64,000 bases of DNA from assembly GCA_016709385.1 (NCBI GenBank), contig JADJMW010000001.1, forward strand, positions 620,001-684,000. Reading direction: 5' to 3'. Positions 1 to 5,943 of the stretch are shown one piece after another. Position 1 is the stretch's first letter; each line of letters opens with the position of its first letter. The stretch is from Candidatus Rubrivivax defluviihabitans (lineage in GTDB: Bacteria; Pseudomonadota; Gammaproteobacteria; Burkholderiales; Burkholderiaceae_C). Under the pieces are notes generated by a model, which saw only the letters and a program-made list of their open reading frames with translations, was not told where the DNA came from and made no database searches. The translations under genes and the position numbers were made by a program.

Positions 1-601
1 CGACGATCGCCACGCCGTGGTTCGGCGCCACCTTCAGGCATTCGGCGCGCATCGACTTGTCGAAACCGCCGCTGCCGGAGATGAGTGCGGCCTTGGTGAC
101 GCCGCGGGCCTTCATGTCGACGAAGATCTTGTCGCAGGCCATGCGGTCGGTGTGCGGCGTCTTGAAGACCCACTTCTTGACCGGCTCCACGATCACCACC
201 GCGCCGGCCAGCGAGACGAAGGGCACGCCGGCCTGTTCGACCAGCGGCACCGCCGCCATCGTGGTGCCGGTGGTCGAGCCGCCGACGATGACGTCGACCT
301 TGTCCTGCTCGATCAACCGCTTGGCGAAGGTGCGCGCCTTCTCGGCGTCGCCGGCGTCGTCGTAGGCGGTGAGCTGCAGCTTGCGCCCGTTCACGCCGCC
401 GGCGGCGTTGATGCGCTCGACATAGAGCTCCAGCGTCTTCAGCTCGGGGTCGCCGAGGAAAGACGCCGGCCCGGTGACCGAGAGGAAGCTGCCGATGCGG
501 ATGGGTTCCTGCGCCAGGGCCGGCGCCGTGACGGCGGCCAGGGTCAGCAGGGCGGCCGGGGCCAGGCGGGCCAGACGGCGGACATGGCGCAAGAGATTCA
601 T
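1..601 (-). CDS. ABC transporter substrate-binding protein, LivK type (3' end outside window)
   Basis: The reverse strand reads from an ATG at 601 into the left edge without a stop. The product opens with an Arg-rich n-region, a hydrophobic stretch (LAPAALLTLAAVTAPALA) and a likely signal-peptidase site before QEPIRIG. After that come the segments typical of periplasmic binding proteins for branched-chain amino acids: IRIGSFLSVTGPAS, ERINAAGGVNGRKL, YDDAGDAEKA and VIVGGSTTG. By family it captures an amino acid, amide or aromatic acid in the periplasm for an ABC importer. The rest of the transporter is not in the window, so the ligand cannot be named. It is divergent from the GNAT-Rrf2-DNR genes. 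Family is secure, substrate unknown. Confidence 0.88.
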   Translation of the reverse strand, partial: MNLLRHVRRLARLAPAALLTLAAVTAPALAQEPIRIGSFLSVTGPASFLGDPELKTLELYVERINAAGGVNGRKLQLTAYDDAGDAEKARTFAKRLIEQDKVDVIVGGSTTGTTMAAVPLVEQAGVPFVSLAGAVVIVEPVKKWVFKTPHTDRMACDKIFVDMKARGVTKAALISGSGGFDKSMRAECLKVAPNHGVAIV

Positions 602-734
602 GTTTGTCTCCGGGAAGTGCTGCGGATGGCGCCGCAAGAGGGGCGGCTGACCGCGGGGCGTGCTCGGCGGTGGCCGGCACGGTCTTAGAATGTTTCCTTC
701 AAACTCATTCTGGTACTGGAATGCGGGTTTGAAT

Positions 735-748
735 TTGACCTGGTTCAG
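735..748. promoter_or_regulatory. Imperfect FNR/DNR-type box (TTGA-N6-TCAG)
   Basis: TTGACCTGGTTCAG differs at one half-site base from the TTGA-N6-TCAA core recognised by FNR/DNR-type regulators. It lies between the divergent livK-like and GNAT genes, only 17 nt ahead of the preferred GTG at 765. If it worked as a class II activator site, transcription would start near 783 and a later GTG (819 or 822) would have to be used. The match is imperfect, so the call is tentative. Confidence 0.3.
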
Positions 749-764
749 GTTTTCGGGAGTTGCC

Positions 765-1310
765 GTGGGATCGACATCGACGCAGCCGCGCAAGGCGTCC
801 GCACGACGGGCCGCGGGGGTGGTGCGTCAACAGGCCCCGGCGGCAACGGCGGCGGCAGCGGCGGCACCGCAGGTGCGCGCGGTGCGGCAGGGCGACCTGC
901 CCGAAGTGATTGCCCTGGACGCCACCGTGACCGGCCTGCACAAGGCCGACTACTGGCAGCGCATCTACCGCCGCTACGGCGTCGGCGGCCAGGGGCTGCG
1001 GCATTTCCTGGTGGCGGTGCAAGCCGGGCGCGTGGTCGGTTTCATGATCGGCGAGGTGCGCGACTGGGAATTCGGCTCGCCGCCCTGCGGCTGGGTCTTC
1101 GCCATCGACGTCGACCCCCGGGCGCGCCAGCAGGGCGTGGGCACGATGCTGCTGACGGCCATGCGCGAACGCTTCGAACGCGTGGGCGTGCGCGTGATGC
1201 GCACCCTGCTGGCCAGCGACAACCCGCTGATCCTGTCGTTCTTCCGCAGCCAGGGCATGACGGCGGGCCGGCTGATCCCGCTCGAACTGGCCATCGGCGC
1301 GGAAGCCTGA
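765..1310 (+). CDS. GNAT family N-acetyltransferase
   Basis: A 181-residue protein with a GCN5-related acetyltransferase fold. After a low-complexity Ala-rich leader the domain begins at VRAVRQGDLPEVIALD. The acetyl-CoA binding loop is visible as DPRARQQGVGTMLL (R-x-x-G-x-G type), followed by a C-terminal LLASDNPLILSFFRSQGM segment. Members transfer an acetyl group from acetyl-CoA to an amine; the acceptor here is unknown. GTG 765 was chosen because GGGAG lies 5 nt upstream; GTG 819/822 are alternatives. The gene ends 4 nt before the Rrf2 gene, so the two are probably co-transcribed and it may belong with the anaerobic genes beyond. Confidence 0.8.
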   Translation: MGSTSTQPRKASARRAAGVVRQQAPAATAAAAAAPQVRAVRQGDLPEVIALDATVTGLHKADYWQRIYRRYGVGGQGLRHFLVAVQAGRVVGFMIGEVRDWEFGSPPCGWVFAIDVDPRARQQGVGTMLLTAMRERFERVGVRVMRTLLASDNPLILSFFRSQGMTAGRLIPLELAIGAEA

Positions 1311-1314
1311 AGCG

Positions 1315-1731
1315 ATGAAGCTGCAGAAGAATACCGAACTGGCGCTGTACAGCGTGCTCGAATTCGCGGCCCGCCCGGACGAGCACGTGCCGGCGGCCGA
1401 GGTCGCGGCCAAGTACGGCGAGTCGCTGCACCACCTGGCCAAGGTGCTGTCGGAACTGGCGCGTGCGGGCATCGTCGATTCGGTGCGCGGCGTCGGCGGC
1501 GGCTACCGCTTCGCCGCCAATCCGCGCCGGCTGACGCTGCTCGACGTGATCCGGCTCTTCGAGGACCTGGGCGCGGGCGCGCCCGCAGCGCCCGAAGGCC
1601 GCACGCCGGTCGATCGGGCGCTGGGCCAGGTGCTGGCCGAGATCGACCAGATCGCGCAGGCCACCTTCGGCTCGATCACGGTGGCGACCATGCTGGGCAT
1701 GGTGGACCGTGCCGCGACGCCGGCGCCGTGA
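1315..1731 (+). CDS. Rrf2 family transcriptional regulator lacking cysteines
   Basis: A 138-residue winged-helix protein that opens like Rrf2/NsrR/IscR proteins (MKLQKNTELALYSVLEFAA), with recognition-helix region SLHHLAKVLSELARAGIV and the wing RGVGGGYRFA. NsrR, IscR and RsrR-like members bind an Fe-S cluster through cysteines or related ligands in the second half. This protein contains no cysteine at all, so a classical cluster is not possible. It either senses something else or is a constitutive or partner-dependent binder. It sits directly between an acetyltransferase and a DNR-type regulator. A role in nitric oxide or redox control is inference from position only. Confidence 0.85.
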   Translation: MKLQKNTELALYSVLEFAARPDEHVPAAEVAAKYGESLHHLAKVLSELARAGIVDSVRGVGGGYRFAANPRRLTLLDVIRLFEDLGAGAPAAPEGRTPVDRALGQVLAEIDQIAQATFGSITVATMLGMVDRAATPAP

Positions 1732-1836
1732 CCGCCGGTGCGGATCGCCGGCGCTGCGCCCGTGCGATCGATCGCAGCTGACCCCGTTTCCGCCCGGTTG
1801 CCGCCGCCTGTTACCATTTCAATTCAAGGTCACCCC

Positions 1837-2538
1837 GTGCTCGATACCCGCACTTTCGACATCCCCCGCTTCCTGTCGGTGCTGCCGCTGTTCTCGGACA
1901 TCGGTGGGCCCGAACTCGAGCGCCTGGCCAAGGGCTGCCAGCTGCGTCGCTTCGAGCGCGGCGAGATGGTGTTTCGCATGGGCGAGGCCTGCGAGTCCTT
2001 TCACGTCGTCGTGGTCGGGCAGGTCAAGCTGTTCGTGATCTCGCCTTCCGGGCAGGAGAAGGTGATCGAACTCATCAGCCCCGGCTCGAGCTTCGCCGAG
2101 GCGCTGATGTTCCTGAACAAGCCTTATCTCGTGAATTCCCAGGCACTGGCCGATTCGCTGCTGCTCACCGTGCACCGCCAAGCCGTGATGGAGGAACTGG
2201 AACACGACAACCGCTTCGCGCTGCGCATGCTCGCCGGCCTGTCGCGCCGCCTGCACGGCCTGGTGCACGACGTGCAGGCCTATGCGCTGCAAAGCGGGGT
2301 GCAGCGGGTGGTGGGCTACCTGCTGCGCGACCAGGACTTCGAAGACGGCCCCGCCGGCGAAGAGAGAACGGTTTCCTTGCCGGTGAGCAAGGCCACCGTG
2401 GCCTCGCGCCTGTCGCTGACGCCGGAGTATTTCTCGCGCGTGCTGCGTGAACTGGAAACCGCTGGCCTGATCGAGGTCGACAAGCGCGACATCCGCATCC
2501 TCGACGGCAAGCTGCTGGCGGCCTACCGCAGCGGCTAG
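1837..2538 (+). CDS. dnr: Crp/Fnr family regulator, DNR type (probable nitric oxide/anaerobic activator)
   Basis: A 233-residue protein with an N-terminal cyclic-nucleotide-binding-like beta barrel, a dimer helix and a C-terminal helix-turn-helix (SKATVASRLSLTPEYFSRVL). It shares with Pseudomonas DNR the blocks ERGEMVFRMGE, SGQEKVIEL, FAEALMFLN, LSRRLH and RVVGYLLR. There is no N-terminal cysteine cluster, so it is not an oxygen-sensing FNR; DNR proteins are known to activate genes on nitric oxide, via haem. The GTG start at 1837 has AAGG 7 nt upstream and gives the usual family length. TTGA-N6-TCAA boxes occur at 5414-5427 and 12825-12838, ahead of the ubiUVT and nrdD operons. The subfamily call is strong; the regulon is inference. 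Confidence 0.85.
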   Translation: MLDTRTFDIPRFLSVLPLFSDIGGPELERLAKGCQLRRFERGEMVFRMGEACESFHVVVVGQVKLFVISPSGQEKVIELISPGSSFAEALMFLNKPYLVNSQALADSLLLTVHRQAVMEELEHDNRFALRMLAGLSRRLHGLVHDVQAYALQSGVQRVVGYLLRDQDFEDGPAGEERTVSLPVSKATVASRLSLTPEYFSRVLRELETAGLIEVDKRDIRILDGKLLAAYRSG

Positions 2539-2581
2539 GGCGCGCGGCGCGCACCGGGGTCGGGCCAGGCTTTCGCCCATG

Positions 2582-3070
2582 TCAGCGCGGCGTCGGCGCC
2601 CACAGCGGGCCGATGGCGTCCAGCGTATTCTTCAGCAGCAGCGCGAATTCGGTATCGCCTTCCATGACGAGCCGGCGTTCGAAAAACAGGCGGTCGGCGT
2701 CGTCCTCGCCGCGGGCCAGCCGCAGCAGGGCGGCGGTCTGGGCACGGATCACGACCACCGGCGCCAGACCGGCGCGCGCGACCTCGAAACCGCGTTCGCC
2801 CAGCACCAGGCGCACGCGCACGGCGGTCTCCACGCTCTCGATCTCGATGCAGCGATGCCGCAGCAGCGTGCGCTGCGATGCGTCCAGCCGCGGCCACAGC
2901 AGCCGGTCGAGCACACGCGCGGCCACGAACGAAGGCGGAGCCAGCGGCAGCCGCCGCACCACGTCGCGCAGCCGCCGCGCCACGGCTTCCAGCGGCCACG
3001 GGGCCTCGGGTGGGCTCCCGGGCCGGAATTCGGGCCGCACTTCAGGCCGGTGGCCCGCGCTGCTGTTCAT
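2582..3070 (-). CDS. ubiT: UbiT, SCP2-domain accessory factor of O2-independent ubiquinone synthesis
   Basis: A 162-residue protein with an SCP2 sterol-carrier domain over most of its length. The end carries the UbiT-like FFERRLVMEGDTEFALLLKN followed by a helix. In Escherichia coli, UbiT binds lipid and helps UbiU-UbiV hydroxylate ubiquinone precursors without oxygen. The N-terminal 35 residues are Pro/Arg-rich and unconserved. Its ATG overlaps the ubiV stop codon in an ATGA arrangement at 3070-3067, indicating translational coupling as the last gene of the operon. It converges on dnr with a 43-nt gap. Function rests on domain and neighbours together. Confidence 0.85.
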   Translation of the reverse strand: MNSSAGHRPEVRPEFRPGSPPEAPWPLEAVARRLRDVVRRLPLAPPSFVAARVLDRLLWPRLDASQRTLLRHRCIEIESVETAVRVRLVLGERGFEVARAGLAPVVVIRAQTAALLRLARGEDDADRLFFERRLVMEGDTEFALLLKNTLDAIGPLWAPTPR

Positions 3071-4029
3071 GCCGCCACCTCCACCATGCCGGGCCGCTGG
3101 CGTGCGAAGCCGTCGACCAGGGCCCCCGGCAGGCCCGCGGCACGCAGTTGTTCCATGCCTGCGCCGACCGGTGTGCCGTGGTTGAGCACGGCGTCGAAGG
3201 CCGTCAGCGCCTGCACGAAACCGCGGCTGCACGGCGACAGCCGCAGCCGGCGTACGCCGGCCGCCGCCAGCGCCGGGCCGGCGTCGAGCAGGCACTGCAG
3301 CGCCGCCGACTGGGTCTGGATGCCGTTCAGCACCAGGAAGGGTTCACCTTCGCTGGTGGCCAGCAGCAGGCCGTCGGCGTCGTCGCGACAGCGGAAGTCG
3401 CATTCGTCCTTCTTCAGCCGGTGGTGGCGTGCCGTGAAGCAGCGTGCCGAGAACGCCAGCGGCATGCGCCCGAAGGCGAAGACTTCCGTCACCACCGGCC
3501 CGGCCACACCGGGCACCGGAGCGCCGGGTGGGTTGATGTGGCCGACGGCGTCGAGCGATAGCTCCAGCGGCGGCACCCAGGTGCCGGCGCCCAGCGGCGC
3601 CCACTCGGCCAGCGCCGCGCGGCTGTAGACATTCACGTGCGGGCCGATGACGAAGGCCGGCCGCTCGGGCCGCGCCGCGTGCTCCCGCGCCAGCACCGCC
3701 AGCGCCGAGACGTCGCCGGCTTCGACCGCGAACTCGTCCTGTTCGCACAGGCGGCGCAGGGTGCGCAGTTCGGCCTCGGTGCTGATGAGCGGCATCGTGG
3801 CCAGCACCACGGTCTTGCCGGCGCCGGCCAGGTCGCGCGCCAGCGCCAGCCAGTCGTCGAACTTGAATTCGTTGCGCCGCGAGCAGGTCACCTCACCCAG
3901 CACCACGGTGTCCACGGCCGGGTGCTCGGCCATCTCGGCGTAGAAGCCCAGCATCTGCATGCGCGGCCACCAGTATTGCAGCGGGCCGACGGTGAAGCCG
4001 AAGCGGCGGGGCGGGGCGGCAGGGTTCAC
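3067..4029 (-). CDS. ubiV: UbiV, U32-family iron-sulfur protein of O2-independent ubiquinone synthesis
   Basis: A 320-residue U32 peptidase-family protein. Four cysteines fall where E. coli UbiV carries its 4Fe-4S ligands: Cys49 in EVTCSRR and Cys197, Cys210 and Cys214 with C-x12-C-x3-C spacing. UbiV forms a complex with UbiU that hydroxylates ubiquinone precursors anaerobically, using prephenate as oxygen donor in E. coli. The GTG at 4029 is preferred because AAGGAAG lies just upstream and the protein then starts close to the conserved FGFTVGPLQYWWP. It begins 14 nt after the ubiU stop and ends overlapping ubiT. The conserved ligands make this a confident assignment. Confidence 0.92.
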   Translation of the reverse strand: MNPAAPPRRFGFTVGPLQYWWPRMQMLGFYAEMAEHPAVDTVVLGEVTCSRRNEFKFDDWLALARDLAGAGKTVVLATMPLISTEAELRTLRRLCEQDEFAVEAGDVSALAVLAREHAARPERPAFVIGPHVNVYSRAALAEWAPLGAGTWVPPLELSLDAVGHINPPGAPVPGVAGPVVTEVFAFGRMPLAFSARCFTARHHRLKKDECDFRCRDDADGLLLATSEGEPFLVLNGIQTQSAALQCLLDAGPALAAAGVRRLRLSPCSRGFVQALTAFDAVLNHGTPVGAGMEQLRAAGLPGALVDGFARQRPGMVEVAA

Positions 4030-4043
4030 TTGAGGTTCTTCCT

Positions 4044-5066
4044 TCACCGCCAGGGCCGGTCGTAGGCACCCAGCGTCTGCTGCTGGCCCTCGGCCCAGCG
4101 CCCCAGCATCGCATTCCAGCCCGGCTGCACCGAATAGCGCGCGCCCGATGCTGCAGCGTCGATGGCATGGCGCCATACGCGCGTGACTTCGGCGACGTAG
4201 CTCGGGCTGCGCTGGCGGCCCTCGATCTTGATCGCCGAGACGCCGGCCTCGATGAGCTGCGGCAGCAGCGCGAGCGTATTCAGGCTGGTCGGTTCCTCGA
4301 TCGCATAGTCGCGCTGGCCGCCGACTTCGAAGCGGCCCTTGCACAGCGTGGGGTAGCCGCGCGGTTCGTCAGGTGCATAGCGGTCGATGAGCACGCCGCC
4401 CAGCCGCGCCTCGACGCCGGCGGCCGACTCTTCCCAGCGCACCGCCGACGGCGGCGAGCACATGCCGGCGGTATTGGGCGACTGTCCGGTGGCGTAGGCC
4501 GACAGCGCGCAGCGCCCCTCGACCATGACGCACAGGCTGCCGAAGCCGAAGACCTCGATCTCGGCCTCGGTGTGGGCGATGGTGTGCTGCACCTGCGACA
4601 GCGTCAGCACGCGCGGCAGCACCGCGCGGCGGATGCCGTAGCGCTGGCGGTAGAACTCGATCGCTTCCCAGGTCGTGGCCGAGGCCTGCACCGAAAGATG
4701 CAGCCGCAGTTCAGGGTGCTGCCGCCGTGCATAGGCCATCACGGCCACGTCGGCCACGATCAGCGCGTCGGCGCCCAGTTCGGCGGCGCGGTCCACGGCG
4801 CGTTGCCAGGCGCTGTCGTCGTGCGCGTCGGCATAGGTGTTCAGCGCCATCAGCACCTGCCGGCCCCGCGTGTGGGCGTAGCGGATGCCGGTGCGCAACT
4901 GGGCGTCGTCGAAATTCAGGCCGGCGAAATTGCGCGCGTTGGTGGCGTCCTTCAGCCCCAGGTAGACGGCGTCGGCGCCGGCATCCACCGCCACCTGAAG
5001 CGCGCGCAGCGAACCGGCCGGGCACACCAGCTGCGGCGCGGCGCCGGCGCGCCGCGCCTCAGCCAC
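4044..5066 (-). CDS. ubiU: UbiU, U32-family iron-sulfur protein of O2-independent ubiquinone synthesis
   Basis: A 340-residue U32-family protein that follows E. coli UbiU almost block for block: CPAGSL, GADAVYLGLKDATNARNFAG, SVQASAT, FGSLCVMVEGRC, SPNTAGMCSPP, YPTLCKGRF, EEPTSLNTL, IKIEGRQRSP and TLGAY near the end. The Cys-x6-Cys-x16-Cys set plus the later Cys of TLCKGRF match the 4Fe-4S ligands of the family. With UbiV it carries out oxygen-independent hydroxylation in ubiquinone biosynthesis. No ATG exists near the expected N-terminus. The likely start is GTG 5066 (or 5069), which overlaps the end of the DUF2249 gene and implies coupled translation. Confidence 0.92.
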   Translation of the reverse strand: MAEARRAGAAPQLVCPAGSLRALQVAVDAGADAVYLGLKDATNARNFAGLNFDDAQLRTGIRYAHTRGRQVLMALNTYADAHDDSAWQRAVDRAAELGADALIVADVAVMAYARRQHPELRLHLSVQASATTWEAIEFYRQRYGIRRAVLPRVLTLSQVQHTIAHTEAEIEVFGFGSLCVMVEGRCALSAYATGQSPNTAGMCSPPSAVRWEESAAGVEARLGGVLIDRYAPDEPRGYPTLCKGRFEVGGQRDYAIEEPTSLNTLALLPQLIEAGVSAIKIEGRQRSPSYVAEVTRVWRHAIDAAASGARYSVQPGWNAMLGRWAEGQQQTLGAYDRPWR

Positions 5067-5355
5067 CACTGCAGGAGCAACCGCCGCCGCAGCCGGTGCT
5101 GGTGCCGCTGGCCGTGCCGGCGGCCACGCGCGCGATGCGCACATGCCACTGCGCCGGGCCGGCTTCCAGATAACGCCAGGCGAACTGGCCGCCGCGCGTC
5201 TTCTCGAACTGGAAATACAGCGGCATGGGGTCGTGGTCGTTGACGATCTCGAACGCCTGCCCGGGCTCCAGCGCGTCGAAGGTGCCGAAGATCAGCGGGT
5301 GTCGTTGCGGTGGCGGCACGGTGCGGACGTCGATCATTCCAGTCGCAGCGGTCAT
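5059..5355 (-). CDS. DUF2249 domain protein with Cys-rich tail
   Basis: A 98-residue cytosolic protein with a DUF2249 domain: IDVRTVPPPQRHPLIFGTFDAL, FEIVNDHDPMPLYFQFE and FAWRYLEAGPAQWHVRI. It ends in a glycine/cysteine stretch with three cysteines (GCGGGCSCSGG) that could bind metal or an Fe-S cluster. DUF2249 proteins are widespread beside denitrification, hemerythrin and Fe-S genes, but no biochemical activity is firmly established that I can name. It is the first gene of the ubiUVT operon and overlaps the ubiU start. An Fe-S or electron-transfer support role for UbiU/UbiV is inference. Confidence 0.85.
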   Translation of the reverse strand: MTAATGMIDVRTVPPPQRHPLIFGTFDALEPGQAFEIVNDHDPMPLYFQFEKTRGGQFAWRYLEAGPAQWHVRIARVAAGTASGTSTGCGGGCSCSGG

Positions 5356-5385
5356 GGCGGGTCCCGAGGTGATGACAGGGCTGGC

Positions 5386-5391
5386 AGGCTA
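5386..5391 (-). promoter_or_regulatory. Possible -10 element of the DUF2249-ubiUVT promoter
   Basis: Reverse-strand TAGCCT (4 of 6 matches would be overstated; it matches TATAAT at the first, second and last positions). It lies exactly where a -10 belongs if the FNR/DNR box centred at 5420.5 is at -41.5, putting the transcript start near 5379 and a 24-nt leader before the ATG. Support comes from the spacing rather than from the hexamer. Confidence 0.35.
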
Positions 5392-5413
5392 GGGCCTCGG
5401 CTGCGCCCCGGCC

Positions 5414-5427
5414 TTGAACGGGTTCAA
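5414..5427. promoter_or_regulatory. FNR/DNR-type box (TTGA-N6-TCAA), palindromic
   Basis: TTGAACGGGTTCAA has both half-sites of the FNR/DNR consensus with the correct 6-nt centre, and the outer symmetry extends to TTGAA/TTCAA. It lies between the divergent DUF2249-ubiUVT operon (start 5355) and the orphan gene at 5504, with its centre 65 nt from the DUF2249 ATG. A DNR-type regulator is encoded 3 kb away. Consensus binding is well established for this family; use of this particular site is inferred. Confidence 0.7.
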
Positions 5428-5503
5428 GAAATCCCCTGCCGAGACCGCGTGCGCCGCTGCGCATCGCGCCGGGTGGGCGCGCTATTTCGGTTCCAATGCA
5501 GGT

Positions 5504-5908
5504 ATGGACATCACCACCTTCGACGATCTTCTGCTCGCCGCCCGGCAGCAGCCCGATCCGCAGCGCCTGCTGCTGGTCTTTGCAGGCGCCAGCCTGCCGC
5601 CCGACGCCAGCGCCGCGCAGCGCGCGGAATTCGAGGCCGGCGAGGGTGGCGAACTGGCGCCCCTGATGTGCGTGGACAAGGACCCGCACGCGCTGACCAG
5701 CTTTGCGGCGCTGGCGGCCGAGGCGAAGACCCTGGGCCCGCCTTGGGTGCTGGTCTTTGCCGGCGCGCTGGCCGGCCAGGCGCCGCTGCCGCCTTCGGAA
5801 AGCCAGGTGGAAGCGGCGCTGGAGCAGATGGTGGAAGCCGTGCGCGTCGGCGACCTGGTGCCTTATCTGGCCTTCGACCGTGAAGGCCACGCTGTGACCC
5901 TGGTCTGA
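5504..5908 (+). CDS. Conserved hypothetical protein of 134 residues
   Basis: A soluble protein starting MDITTFDDLLLAARQQPDPQ, with recurring hydrophobic strands (RLLLVFAGASLP, WVLVFAGALAG) and the phrase APLMCVDKDP near the middle. I recognise it as a small protein common in Burkholderiales that databases sometimes label ribonucleotide reductase subunit alpha. It is far too short for that enzyme and shows none of its motifs, so I do not accept that name. ATG 5504 starts the conserved part; an upstream in-frame ATG would place the FNR/DNR box inside the gene. It is divergent from ubiUVT and shares that box, so it may be co-regulated. Function unknown. Confidence 0.7.
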   Translation: MDITTFDDLLLAARQQPDPQRLLLVFAGASLPPDASAAQRAEFEAGEGGELAPLMCVDKDPHALTSFAALAAEAKTLGPPWVLVFAGALAGQAPLPPSESQVEAALEQMVEAVRVGDLVPYLAFDREGHAVTLV

Positions 5909-5943
5909 CCCTGGTCTGACGCCGGGCGCGACCGGCCACGCCG

